Assembly (NCBI GenBank): GCA_021817165.1
Contig: JAKAVT010000005.1
Location: forward strand, 1-57,744
Length of the DNA stretch: 57,744 nt
From: Nanobdellota archaeon
GTDB lineage: Archaea; Nanobdellota; Nanobdellia; Parvarchaeales; Parvarchaeaceae
Reading direction: 5' to 3'
Made by a program: the position numbers and the translations under genes. Numbering within the stretch: the first letter of the stretch is position 1; the number at the start of each line of letters is the position of its first letter. Below, in pieces: positions 46,830 to 56,579 of this stretch. The notes beneath the pieces were generated by a model that made no database searches, was not told the origin of the DNA, and saw only the letters and a list, made by a program, of their open reading frames with translations.

Positions 46830-47267
46830 TCAAAACATAAACAGCTCGCTTTCATATAATTCTATGTCCTTAAGCAGTGCAGGCAGCGAATAAAAATCAA
46901 CGGCAAGTATTTTTTCCCCGTCTTCCCTGTGCATCAATAGCGAATTGGTTTTGTTCTTCGTAACTAGAAGTATTATGTCCTTTTTTCCTTCATTGCCGTC
47001 TTTTACAAGGAAGTTATAAGCCCGAGTCAGCTGTTTCTTTGCGAACTCCCTTTCCTTCTCAGGAGGGATGTAAGCATGGTTTTTGCAGTCTACGAAAAAC
47101 CTCCTCTTTTTATCGTACGCTATAAAATCGATTTGAAACCGCCTGTCAGTTTTGAACCTTACATTTCTTTCAACGGTGTAATCGAATTTCTCGAATATAT
47201 CTGCAGAGTCGTTTTCGAACTTCTTCCATTGATTATCCTCCTTGTCGAATTTGACATCGAAATACAT
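46830..47267 (-). CDS. PD-(D/E)XK nuclease-like protein
   Basis: RFQIDFIAYDKKRRFFVDCKNH (D...DxK pattern). Confidence 0.6.
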   Translation of the reverse strand: MYFDVKFDKEDNQWKKFENDSADIFEKFDYTVERNVRFKTDRRFQIDFIAYDKKRRFFVDCKNHAYIPPEKEREFAKKQLTRAYNFLVKDGNEGKKDIILLVTKNKTNSLLMHREDGEKILAVDFYSLPALLKDIELYESELFMF

Positions 47268-47305
47268 AAGATATATAAAAGAGGCATATTAATAAATGGT
47301 ATCAA

Positions 47306-47376
47306 GCATCGGTAGTCCAGTGGTAAGACACTACCCTGCCACGGTGGAGACCCGGGTTCGAATCCCGGCCGATGCA
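47306..47376 (+). tRNA. tRNA-Gly(GCC)
   Basis: GCATCGG...CCGATGC; anticodon loop CTGCCAC; TTCGAAT T-loop. Confidence 0.95.
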
Positions 47377-47694
47377 TTACTTTTGCTTCCTTAGCATCAT
47401 TTTTATGTAAATCCAGCTTTCCAGGTTTTTTATTGGCCTGGTCATAGAACCGCCGCCCAGCAATGAAAGCACTAGAAGCAAGATGCACGCTGCCGTTAAC
47501 GCGTATATTAAAGGAGAGACGATTCCTATGTAGCCAAGCATTGCGGATATTATTATCGTTACTATAAATCCCACCTCCTTCCGGTAAAAGTAGGTTATAC
47601 CAACTCCGGATACAATAAGCGCAAAAAACAGGTATGCTATGTAAGGGTTCGTCTGTATTGCAGACGTTATCATTATGTATAATATATTGGTCAT
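47377..47694 (-). CDS. Small membrane protein (105 aa)
   Basis: Three to four TM segments. Confidence 0.5.
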   Translation of the reverse strand: MTNILYIMITSAIQTNPYIAYLFFALIVSGVGITYFYRKEVGFIVTIIISAMLGYIGIVSPLIYALTAACILLLVLSLLGGGSMTRPIKNLESWIYIKMMLRKQK

Positions 47695-48059
47695 AGGAGC
47701 TTTAGTTTGGACGTTATCCGGTTTATTTCATCGGTATAATAAGGACCTATGCCTATAGCAGTTTCAGTGCCTGGCGGCACCTGCGTCTGGCCCGCGTCTT
47801 TTACTACCTGAAAAGGAAGGCTGCTTCTTTTTAGTCTGTCTTTCAATTCTTCAAATTCCCCGGGTTTATTCACCTTTAATACTATCTTGGTCTCCCCTTC
47901 GCTGATCCATTTTTTAGCCAGTTCTGGATAAAGTTTTTCGGTGTGCAGAAAACTCATCAGGCTTGCGTGAGAACCCTGTGCGACGAGTTTTCCAGTCCCC
48001 ATGTCTATGTCCTTCCTCAGTATTATCACCTGTTTTATCTCTTTTTGCTGCTTTTCCAT
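47691..48059 (-). CDS. pth2: Peptidyl-tRNA hydrolase 2
   Basis: KQVIILRKDIDMGTGKLVAQGSHAS; VKDAGQTQVPPGTETAIGIGP. Confidence 0.92.
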   Translation of the reverse strand: MEKQQKEIKQVIILRKDIDMGTGKLVAQGSHASLMSFLHTEKLYPELAKKWISEGETKIVLKVNKPGEFEELKDRLKRSSLPFQVVKDAGQTQVPPGTETAIGIGPYYTDEINRITSKLKLL

Positions 48060-48111
48060 ATATTATTTATAACAGAAACATATAAATATGAATCTGATAA
48101 TAAACTAACAA

Positions 48112-48297
48112 ATGGCAGAGGATTTAGTTGAAGCAGAAAAGAATTTCTGCATTTCATGCGAAAGGGACGTTTCTATAATAGACGATTCAGTGATTTTCAA
48201 TTGCCCAAACTGTGGCACAAAAATTTCAAGATGCGGAAAATGCAGGGGAAGAGGCGTTAACTACACCTGCAAAGTATGCGGTTTCGTTGGTCCTTGA
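48112..48297 (+). CDS. Small archaeal zinc-ribbon protein
   Basis: FCISCERDV..FNCPNCGTKISRCGKCRGRGVNYTCKVCGFVGP. Confidence 0.85.
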   Translation: MAEDLVEAEKNFCISCERDVSIIDDSVIFNCPNCGTKISRCGKCRGRGVNYTCKVCGFVGP

Positions 48298-48298
48298 T

Positions 48299-48568
48299 AT
48301 GGGAAAAGTAGTAATAAAGATAAAAGCGCTTCCAAAGAACACTTCGTCGGATGTAAACAAGGTTTCGGATGAGATAAAGTCCTTCCTTTCGAAATATGGT
48401 TCGGTATACAAACTGGAGGTACAGCCGCTTGCGTTCGGTCTCACGGTTATAATGATTACGCTCGTAGCGGACGAAGATCAGGGAACTTCTAAACTGGAAG
48501 AGGCCTTTTCATCATTTACAGAAGCCAGTCTAAGCATATCAGAAGTCAGCAGAGCGCCTGATTTCTGA
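48299..48568 (+). CDS. Elongation factor 1-beta
   Basis: MGKVVIKIKALPKNTSSD...YKLEVQPLAFGLTVIMITLVADE; ATG at 48299 follows TGA of the zinc-ribbon gene. Confidence 0.9.
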   Translation: MGKVVIKIKALPKNTSSDVNKVSDEIKSFLSKYGSVYKLEVQPLAFGLTVIMITLVADEDQGTSKLEEAFSSFTEASLSISEVSRAPDF

Positions 48569-48570
48569 AG

Positions 48571-49629
48571 TTATTTTATATCCTTTGCTTCTTCCAAAAA
48601 CAGCTTCTTGAACTTGTCTTTGTCTTTATAGGCTATCGAGCCGCCAGAAGCCTTGTCATGTCCGCCGCCTTCTCCTTTTATCTTTTGGAATATATTATTC
48701 AGCATGACCGGCAATTTTATATCCACCCCGTTAGCCCTTAGATTCAAGCGCATAGTCCTTCCGTTTATTTTCGTCATGAACACTAGCACATTACCGTAAT
48801 ATTCCTTGTCAAAGCTCAGCTCAGTTACAAGCGTGGAAGAGTACCTTTTCTTTTTCTGGTCCAATTCATAAAAATAGACTCTGCCGGATCTTTCGGCATT
48901 TTCCTTAAAGTCCCTTTTCAGCTTTTCAAGTTCTTCCTTCACCTTTTTTTCGACAAATATGAGTTTTTGGTTGTTTAGGACATCTGCAATTGAAGTGCTG
49001 TTTATGAGTATCCCCAGGGCCTCGTCCGCCCCTTCTCTATTGTATACAGTAGTCATTGCGCCTATCATGCCAGCGGCCCTGCCGAAGTCATTATCATACA
49101 TAAATTCATCTTTTCCTATCTTTATCCCGTATTTTTCCGCCGTTTTTTTCACAAAATCGGAATTTTCCTTTCCGCCGGAATCACCTACCAGACCTATTGC
49201 AGAGGCCCAGTCGAGTTCCTTTATTTCCTGCTCGAATATCTGGTAAACCAGCAGGGAACAAGGAGTATACGTATTGTCTCCCCATATCTTTGGATTTGCG
49301 TAAGCTAGAAGATCTGCGTTTATTATTTGATGGTGGTCTATTATGCACAGGTTCTTGTCTTTGAACAATGGCAGTTGCTCTTCCCTTATCTGCATGTCGC
49401 AGACTATTACGTTCTTGCTGTATTCCTGCATGTCCATGTCCTTGTAGTCTTCATAGTTTGTCGGTCTGTAATAGTATATTCCTTTATTCATTTTTTTGAG
49501 GGCTGCTGTAAGCAGTGCCGCGCTTACTATCCCGTCTGTGTCAAGATGGTAAAAGACGGTGAAATCGTTGTTTTTTGACATGAACTCCCTTACGCTTTTG
49601 ATGCTTTCAGCTTTCTTAATTTCATCCAT
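48571..49629 (-). CDS. DHH family phosphoesterase (RecJ-like)
   Basis: HLDTDGIVSAALL; IDHHQI; GGGHDKASGGSI DHHA1. Confidence 0.85.
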   Translation of the reverse strand: MDEIKKAESIKSVREFMSKNNDFTVFYHLDTDGIVSAALLTAALKKMNKGIYYYRPTNYEDYKDMDMQEYSKNVIVCDMQIREEQLPLFKDKNLCIIDHHQIINADLLAYANPKIWGDNTYTPCSLLVYQIFEQEIKELDWASAIGLVGDSGGKENSDFVKKTAEKYGIKIGKDEFMYDNDFGRAAGMIGAMTTVYNREGADEALGILINSTSIADVLNNQKLIFVEKKVKEELEKLKRDFKENAERSGRVYFYELDQKKKRYSSTLVTELSFDKEYYGNVLVFMTKINGRTMRLNLRANGVDIKLPVMLNNIFQKIKGEGGGHDKASGGSIAYKDKDKFKKLFLEEAKDIK

Positions 49630-49663
49630 AAGAATATCTATGAATTATACTACTAATATATGC

Positions 49664-51850
49664 TTATTGTACTTGATTGAATTTTTTCAGCAGGCCATCT
49701 ATAAGCTTATAGTATCTTGATCCACCTGATGAGTCTATGTCGTTTCTTATAGTCTGCAAAGGTATCAGCTTGTACTTTAGGTAGGAAGTACCTATTGAAT
49801 TATCAGTAGGTATGTAAAGCTCGCTTATCCCCTTCGTATAATTTGGTTTGTGTATTATGTAACTTTCAAAGTAGGTTTCATTTTCAAGCGCAGGTACGGT
49901 AATCGCAGTCATTGTGTTCCAATTATCTCCTTTCTTTTTCAGTGCAAATTTTATTCCAGGCTCATGGCAATCTCCTGCCATTGCTATGTCCACAAGGTCT
50001 TTTCCGGTGTTTTTGATTATATTCATAAGCGAGGTTCTCGCGTCCATTCCCCCGCGGTAGCCCGCGCTGTGCAGCTGCAGCAATCCATATCCGTCAAGGT
50101 AGGGAGTTTCTCCCCTCAGAAGGTAATCGTCTACGTACACTACTTCTTTCGTTCCGCTGTTCTCAAGTTTTGGCCCTATCATCCTGCCTTCGCTCCCATT
50201 TCCAGTAGCCCTTTCAAAGTGATTGCCTCCAACCACGTAAGCTTTTTCAAACAACGGCGCAAGCGGCCTTAGATATTTATCAAGTCTTTTTTCCTGCTGG
50301 CCTATGTCGATGTCAGAATTGCCGTACACTACTCCATGCAGTTCATTTATAAACTTGGTTTTTGCTCTCTCTTTGTCACTGTCATTTAGTATATCTTCAA
50401 GCTTCCCTAAAAATTCTTCCGGACTGGGAGCTCTTGGCAAAGACATCTTAGTTCTTTGCGCTTTGTCATTCCCGCCGTCGACCATATCTCCACCTATGAA
50501 AAGTACTCTTTTTTCTTTAGGTATCTGGCTTTTATTTATTATGTCAGGCACTTTTTCCATTGCTTCGTAATCTGATGCGGCATTGCCGACGTGCCAGTCG
50601 GATATCTGCACCATCTCGTAAAGTGACCCGTTCGCTTTGTCCTTGTTTATTTTGTACGGACTTACCTTCTTTTTTATGCCGTTTATGTCAATATGCTCTA
50701 TTTCTATGCTGTTATCATCGTATACCGACAAGAAGGAAATCCCGCTGTCTTCAAACTGCGAAAGCCTTTTGGACACGTCCGTTTTGTTAAGGCTGGCCCT
50801 TAGTTTGAATTGTCTGTCTATGTCCATAAGCGGACCTTGGTTAAGTATCAGAACGGGGTCTTTCCTGCTTTGATAGTCCAGAGCCGTAAACTCTGTTGAA
50901 GATCCCCTGCCTGTTATGTAAAGATCGGCAAGTCTTCCGTACTGTGCATCAAAATTGGCATAGTCAACTATCATGTTTATGTTCCTGTCGCTGGGCTTTC
51001 CCTCGTTTAATCCGGCCGTAAGCGCGTTTATTGCGTGGAAAACCTTCACCTTAAAACCATTTATGAGGATCTCCGCGTCAGGGTTGTTGTCTTCCTTTTC
51101 TCCCAAGAAGTTCTCGAATCTTTTGTATACTTTTATGTTGTCGTCGTTTTTACCATCGTTTAGTATCATGTTAATGAGGTGCAGGTATATGTCGTTGGCC
51201 TTGTCTTTTATGCCTTTTTTGTCCGAGGTCTTCCACTGCGAAGCCTTGAATTTATAGCTTTCTGGTATTATTGACATTATCCTTTCTATCTCATCAGGCA
51301 CCTTATCTTCAAGCTTGTTCTGTTTTTTGTTTTTCTTGATTACTCTTGTCTTTTCTTCTTCCTTTTTGTTTCTTCTGCTGAGCCTTTCCAGAGCCTCTAT
51401 TATCATCTTTACGTTCTTATAATCCGTAACACCGTAGACGTAGTATATCGGTATGTTCCTTTTGCTGGCCTCGTATGCTATGCTTTTCATCTGTATCTTA
51501 GCAAGCCTTGCAGCCTCTGTTAAATCATCTACAGAATCGGAGTCGTTCTTTCCATGCTTGACTTCGTTATACGCATCCTCCCCGTATTTTTCCTTTAGCC
51601 TGTCCTCCACTAGGTCCAATCTCTCTCCCCTCAGCCTGCTGTATTTATCAGGTATGAATGCCAACCCTCCGTTTATTACTATTCCGTCGATTTTTCCCTC
51701 GTAATCCTTTATTATTCCGCCTAAATCGTTTAATACTTCATGGCTGCTCAATTTAGTTGCGAGTTCCAATTCCGACATAACAAGAAGTCTTAATTTTGAA
51801 TTAGAATCGTTATTTGGTTTTATTATTTCCTCAAGCATTTTACTTCCCAT
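49664..51850 (-). CDS. Large protein with C-terminal calcineurin-like phosphoesterase motifs and a possible degenerate N-terminal copy
   Basis: ISDWHVGNA, FIGGDMVDGG, VVGGNHF, AGDCHEPG; N-terminal VINGGLAF and YYVYGVTDY. Confidence 0.65.
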   Translation of the reverse strand: MGSKMLEEIIKPNNDSNSKLRLLVMSELELATKLSSHEVLNDLGGIIKDYEGKIDGIVINGGLAFIPDKYSRLRGERLDLVEDRLKEKYGEDAYNEVKHGKNDSDSVDDLTEAARLAKIQMKSIAYEASKRNIPIYYVYGVTDYKNVKMIIEALERLSRRNKKEEEKTRVIKKNKKQNKLEDKVPDEIERIMSIIPESYKFKASQWKTSDKKGIKDKANDIYLHLINMILNDGKNDDNIKVYKRFENFLGEKEDNNPDAEILINGFKVKVFHAINALTAGLNEGKPSDRNINMIVDYANFDAQYGRLADLYITGRGSSTEFTALDYQSRKDPVLILNQGPLMDIDRQFKLRASLNKTDVSKRLSQFEDSGISFLSVYDDNSIEIEHIDINGIKKKVSPYKINKDKANGSLYEMVQISDWHVGNAASDYEAMEKVPDIINKSQIPKEKRVLFIGGDMVDGGNDKAQRTKMSLPRAPSPEEFLGKLEDILNDSDKERAKTKFINELHGVVYGNSDIDIGQQEKRLDKYLRPLAPLFEKAYVVGGNHFERATGNGSEGRMIGPKLENSGTKEVVYVDDYLLRGETPYLDGYGLLQLHSAGYRGGMDARTSLMNIIKNTGKDLVDIAMAGDCHEPGIKFALKKKGDNWNTMTAITVPALENETYFESYIIHKPNYTKGISELYIPTDNSIGTSYLKYKLIPLQTIRNDIDSSGGSRYYKLIDGLLKKFNQVQ

Positions 51851-51921
51851 AATGTTACCCCCTCTGTTAATTGATATACTTCCTCTTTTATAAATTGAAG
51901 TTGAGTATTACTATAGTATTA

Positions 51922-53214
51922 CTATATCTCGCTGAAACCAGTGTACTTTCTGAGCACGTCTGGTACGAGTATCGTTCCGTCTTTCTGCTGATAAGTGTCC
52001 ATTATTGCTATTATGGTTCTCTGCATTGGCAGCCCCGTCCCGTCCAAAGTATACACATAATCCTTGTTTCCCTTTCTGTCTGCATATTTTATGTTTAACC
52101 TCCTTGATATCCAGTCAGTAGTGTTGTCGAACGAGCCGACCTCCCTGTATTTTCCCTGCGAATAAAGATAAGCTTCTACGTCATATTGCTTTACGTCCCT
52201 TATCCCCATATCCCCAGTGGAGCAGCTTACCACCCTGTATGGTACCCTCAATTCTTTCCATATCTCTTCAACGTTAGCCAGCATTTCCTCATGAAATCTC
52301 TTTGAATCCTCAGGCTTGCATAGTACTATCTGCTCCGTCTGATCAAATTGATGCAGCCTGAATATCCCCTTTGTGTCCTTCCCATGTGCGCCCGCTTCTT
52401 TTCTAAAAGCCGGACTTATGCCAACCATCTTTATCGGCAGCTCTTCTTCCGGTATCGTTTCGTTTGAATACTGTGCTATCATCGGATGTTCGGTCGTAGA
52501 GATCAGAAAACGTTCTTCCTCTCCCTCTTCTTCAACTCCAGTAACTTTGTACAGCGCGTCTTCGAATGTAGCCATGTGCGCTATTCCTCCGTAAATGTCG
52601 CGTTTTATCATAAAAGGGGGCAGAATTGGAAGGTATCCCTTCGAAGCTATTTTTTCGATGGAGTACATCTCCAGCGCAAGTTCAAGTTGTACAAGTTTTC
52701 CCTTGATAAACACAAATCTGCTGCCGGCAATCTTGGCGGCGTTTTCCATGTCTAAAAGTTTTCTTTCCTGCCCTATGTCAATGTGGCTTTTAGTAATAAA
52801 ATCCCTTTTTTTAATCTCTCCGTATTTTCTTATTTCAACATTGTCATTATCGTCTTTTCCTTCAGGTGCATCCGGGCTGACGACATTTGGCAGCCACAAA
52901 AAAATGTTTTTCGCTTCATCTTCATATCTTGCTATCTCTTCCTCCCTGGTTTTTATCTGTTGCATTATCTCTCTTACGCTTTTCCTCTCGTTTTCCTTTT
53001 CTTCTGCATTTTCCTTGTTTTCTGCGAATTCCCTGCTTATCGTATTTCTTTTGTGCCTAAGCTCGTCTACGCCGCTTCTGGCCTTTTTTATAAGCTCGTT
53101 TAATTCTATCAATCTGTCAACAGGGTTTTCTATCGGTGGTTTAAGGAATCTTTTCTTTATAGAGGACAAAAGCTCATCCCTGTGCTCCTTTACATAATTC
53201 AAATCGTAATTCAT
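51922..53214 (-). CDS. serS: Serine--tRNA ligase
   Basis: STTEHPMIAQYSNE; FRKEAGAHGKDTKGIFRLHQFDQTEQ; GTGLPMQRTIIAIMD. Confidence 0.94.
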   Translation of the reverse strand: MNYDLNYVKEHRDELLSSIKKRFLKPPIENPVDRLIELNELIKKARSGVDELRHKRNTISREFAENKENAEEKENERKSVREIMQQIKTREEEIARYEDEAKNIFLWLPNVVSPDAPEGKDDNDNVEIRKYGEIKKRDFITKSHIDIGQERKLLDMENAAKIAGSRFVFIKGKLVQLELALEMYSIEKIASKGYLPILPPFMIKRDIYGGIAHMATFEDALYKVTGVEEEGEEERFLISTTEHPMIAQYSNETIPEEELPIKMVGISPAFRKEAGAHGKDTKGIFRLHQFDQTEQIVLCKPEDSKRFHEEMLANVEEIWKELRVPYRVVSCSTGDMGIRDVKQYDVEAYLYSQGKYREVGSFDNTTDWISRRLNIKYADRKGNKDYVYTLDGTGLPMQRTIIAIMDTYQQKDGTILVPDVLRKYTGFSEI

Positions 53215-53302
53215 ATGGAAATATTATGATTTAGGAATAAAAGCTTTTTTATTCTGCGTTAAATAAGTTTTTATATTTTATATGATAATTGTTATGAGTC
53301 AA

Positions 53303-53375
53303 GGGCCCGTGGTCCAGCGGTTATGACGTCTGCTTGACGTGCAGAAGACCAAGGGTTCGAATCCCTTCGGGCCCA
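53303..53375 (+). tRNA. tRNA-Val(GAC)
   Basis: GGGCCCG...CGGGCCC; anticodon loop TTGACGT. Confidence 0.94.
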
Positions 53376-53415
53376 TTGATTAATTTTTAATGTTCTATGA
53401 TTCAAGAAGAATGCA

Positions 53416-54507
53416 TTATAGAGAAATAATAAGTGCAGCGACGGCGGTATTAATAATCAAGAAAAGAAAGGAAGTTTTTAGGAACGAAGCGTATTTTCTT
53501 TTATCTTTTGTCTGCCTGAGCCCTATGACGTTTGCAAGCGAAGCGATAACGCTGCCGTTACCGCCTATGTTAACTCCCCATAATAGAGGTATAAAATTAA
53601 ATGTTTTCAATAAAACAGATGCAGGTACGTTGCTTATCACCTGCGAGATTAAAATCGCGTATACGAATTGATACAGTGTCGAATTGCTTTTCGGCAATGG
53701 GATTATTGAACTGAGCGAACCGAATATCATGAAAACGACGAAAAAAATCAGAATAAGCAGAATGTCTATCCTGCTAAGAGTTCCCAGCCTTTTTGAACCG
53801 GGAATTCTTACAAATGCAAGTATGCAGATGGAAACAGCAATCGTAGCTACAAAAAAATAGTCACCATAATTGAGAAGCAGGCCTATAACGTCTATTATGA
53901 AGATAAAAAGCGAAGAGTAAAAGAGCGGAAGATGCGGCTTCTTTGCCTTATAGTTTGTTTTTAATTTTCCGTCCTTTACCAAAAAGAACGTAAATGCAAA
54001 AAGAAGAATGACTGATATCGCAAATGCAGGTAATATCCCCGTAATGAAATTGAGGGCAGTTTGGTGGTAACGCAAAAATATTATTATGTTCTGCGGATTG
54101 CCGAAAGGTGCCAGCATCGAACCCACATTTGCAGCAATAATCTGCATTATTATGGTGTTTAGAAGGCTCTTTCTTGATATTATCCCTATCTCTACTGTTA
54201 TTGGTATGAGTATCAAAAGAGAAGCATCGTTTGTCATCGCAATTGATACTAAGAAAGTTATGGCAACCAGAATAATGGAGACTTTTTTGATGCGTTTGAA
54301 TTTTTTTGTGATTTTTTCTGCAATAACATCTATCTCTCTGGATGCAAGTATTCCGGTGTTTGCTATTATAAGGGAAGTTATTATTACGAAAGCCCTCGTA
54401 TAAATCGGATCCAATGCAACTTTTCCAGAAAATATCAGGTACGCAGACAACATTATTACAGCGGCGTAAATCGATATTCTAATGGAAGTTCCCCGGCTTT
54501 TCACCAT
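53416..54507 (-). CDS. ArsB/NhaD-SLC13-like ion transporter
   Basis: Many TM segments; AMTNDASLLILIPIT; GSMLAPFGNPQNIIIF. Confidence 0.7.
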   Translation of the reverse strand: MVKSRGTSIRISIYAAVIMLSAYLIFSGKVALDPIYTRAFVIITSLIIANTGILASREIDVIAEKITKKFKRIKKVSIILVAITFLVSIAMTNDASLLILIPITVEIGIISRKSLLNTIIMQIIAANVGSMLAPFGNPQNIIIFLRYHQTALNFITGILPAFAISVILLFAFTFFLVKDGKLKTNYKAKKPHLPLFYSSLFIFIIDVIGLLLNYGDYFFVATIAVSICILAFVRIPGSKRLGTLSRIDILLILIFFVVFMIFGSLSSIIPLPKSNSTLYQFVYAILISQVISNVPASVLLKTFNFIPLLWGVNIGGNGSVIASLANVIGLRQTKDKRKYASFLKTSFLFLIINTAVAALIISL

Positions 54508-54513
54508 ACCTAA

Positions 54514-55014
54514 TTAAGTTAACTCTGCTACCGATTCCATGCTTTTGAGCATATTCTTGTAGTTGTACCCGAATTCTTCGGCAAAGGCGCAAAGCTGGAA
54601 AAAAGACTTTACATCGTTTGTATTTTCAGACCCTGATGAATACAAACAGTTTATTCCATAGTCATTGCAAAGCTTTCCGTTTATCAGCAGGTTTTTGTAA
54701 ACCTTGAACATGTTTTCGCTTTTTTCAAGAGCCGAAAAGCCGAATATAACCGTCATTTTGTTTTCTTTTAACTTGCTGCATAATCCTTTATTGAGAAGAA
54801 AGCCGTTCACCTCCAAATCGTAGATAAATTTCGCCTTCCCTTTTCTGATGACAAAATCGTAGTCTTTTCCGGAATATGCTTTGAATTCACTGTTTTCATT
54901 TTTTGTAAGCTCTCTTATATTCTGGTCTTTCAGAAGCAATACTCTATCAAAGCCGAGGACCTTTAGTTTTTCTACAATCTCCTTTGAATCTTTCCTTATA
55001 ACATCAATTTTCAT
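54514..55014 (-). CDS. Possible RNase P p30-like protein (Rpp30/Rnp3)
   Basis: Weak: GINCLYSSGSENTNDVKSFFQLCAFAEEFG resembles the Rpp30 C-terminal region. Confidence 0.45.
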   Translation of the reverse strand: MKIDVIRKDSKEIVEKLKVLGFDRVLLLKDQNIRELTKNENSEFKAYSGKDYDFVIRKGKAKFIYDLEVNGFLLNKGLCSKLKENKMTVIFGFSALEKSENMFKVYKNLLINGKLCNDYGINCLYSSGSENTNDVKSFFQLCAFAEEFGYNYKNMLKSMESVAELT

Positions 55015-55077
55015 TAACTATACTAATTCTGCGCTAAATAAAACTTTATATATAAGGAAATAGAAAGCTATAAGATT

Positions 55078-55266
55078 ATGGCAGAAAGATCGAATCCAAT
55101 CGCTGATAACAGACTGTTTTATAACGTATACGTATGCAGAAACTGCAATGCAAAGATACGTGTTTCCAGTCAGAAAGTTCTTAGAAGAAATGAGGTAAGG
55201 TGCAGGAACTGCGGTTCTTCGGCATTGAGACCTAAACACAAAGAGTTAAGAAAGTTAAAGGTGTAA
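55078..55266 (+). CDS. rpl40e: Ribosomal protein L40e
   Basis: VYVCRNCNAKIR...VRCRNCGSSALRPKHKELRK. Confidence 0.88.
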   Translation: MAERSNPIADNRLFYNVYVCRNCNAKIRVSSQKVLRRNEVRCRNCGSSALRPKHKELRKLKV

Positions 55267-55273
55267 GTATATA

Positions 55274-56527
55274 ATGTCAGTTTTAAGCGTACTCTTAGCG
55301 AATGGCGACAATCTACTTTTAACAATCATAATACTCGTAGTCTTCGGATTGTTCGTAATAATAGAAAGAAAAAGATTTGATGTAGAAGGAAAGGTAGTAT
55401 TTCTTTACAAAACGAAAGTAGGGCTCAAATTGATGAAGAAAATCGCAAGGTTTAAACGGCTCATAAATATATACTCAACGATAGGAGTATTCGTTGCGCT
55501 TGCAGGCATAGCTTTCGTGCTTTATCTTTTCCTTCCATATTTGTATCTCATGATAACCAGTCCGACTACCACCTTCCCGGCAGTAGCACCCTTGTTCCCG
55601 GTCTCTATCTCGCTGCATGGAATACCGGTTCTCATAGGAGTGCCGATACTTTACATACTAATAGCGATAATCGTATTGGCGGCACTGCATGAAGCTTCTC
55701 ACGGAGTTGTTGCTCTTTCAAAAAACATAAACATAAAATCGACAGGCTTCGGCTTTTTATTCGGCGTTTTGCCGCTTGCCTTTGTAGAGCCTGATGAAAA
55801 GAAAATCATAAAGGCAAAGAGGATGGATAGACTGAGGATATTCTCGGCAGGCGCGTTTACAAACGTTGTATTGGGATTTATCTTTTTGGGAGCGTATCTG
55901 GCGCTTTCACATTTTATGGTTTCTGCCAGTCTAATCTCATACTCTCCCTATTATCTTGACATTTCAACCGTAATCAACAATAGCCCTGCAAGTCTTGCGT
56001 CTTTGCCGGTAAATTCTACGGTTTCGGAAATAAACGGCCATCAATTTTATTCGGAGCAGGGGGCGCTGTCAGATCTAAATGTAACGCCAGGGCAGTATGT
56101 CAATTTTACCTTGACGAATGGGAAAACGTATTCCATGAAAACTACGTATAACTCGTCCATAAACAATACTTATCACAGTTACATCGGAGTAGGAGGATTT
56201 TTCACGCTTGCAAAACCGCCGGCTTTTATAATAGAACCGATATCCGTTACGGCCTTTCCGAACAGTTCCTTCTCTTCGCAGTCGCTTTACTGGATAGACG
56301 GGCTTTTCCTTTGGCTGTGGGTTATCTCGTTCAGCCTTGCGATAGTAAACATCCTTCCTTTGTCGTATCTTGTGGACGGCGGCAAGATATTCTTTGATGC
56401 TTTGGGGTATGTAGTTAAAAACGAAAAGAAAGCACTTGCAATCCTCAATACAGTAGCTTTCCTTTTTATCCTGCTTTTGGTTCTTTTGAGTCCCATTGGC
56501 TCGATAATATTCGCGTCTTTAAGATGA
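55274..56527 (+). CDS. Site-2 protease family (M50) membrane metalloprotease
   Basis: LAALHEASHGVVAL (HExxH) in TM segment; PDZ-like insert; LVDGGKIFFDAL. Confidence 0.85.
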   Translation: MSVLSVLLANGDNLLLTIIILVVFGLFVIIERKRFDVEGKVVFLYKTKVGLKLMKKIARFKRLINIYSTIGVFVALAGIAFVLYLFLPYLYLMITSPTTTFPAVAPLFPVSISLHGIPVLIGVPILYILIAIIVLAALHEASHGVVALSKNINIKSTGFGFLFGVLPLAFVEPDEKKIIKAKRMDRLRIFSAGAFTNVVLGFIFLGAYLALSHFMVSASLISYSPYYLDISTVINNSPASLASLPVNSTVSEINGHQFYSEQGALSDLNVTPGQYVNFTLTNGKTYSMKTTYNSSINNTYHSYIGVGGFFTLAKPPAFIIEPISVTAFPNSSFSSQSLYWIDGLFLWLWVISFSLAIVNILPLSYLVDGGKIFFDALGYVVKNEKKALAILNTVAFLFILLLVLLSPIGSIIFASLR

Positions 56528-56579
56528 AATTCAGTTTTAAAAGGAAAAGGTTAAATCTTCAGTTTACAACGTATAATTA

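Noticed and set aside
47159-47488. 109-aa minus-strand ORF
   Set aside because: Runs through tRNA-Gly and overlaps two better-supported ORFs.
52595-53197. 200-aa ORF opposite serS
   Set aside because: Antisense to a confidently assigned gene; Ser/Phe-rich translation.
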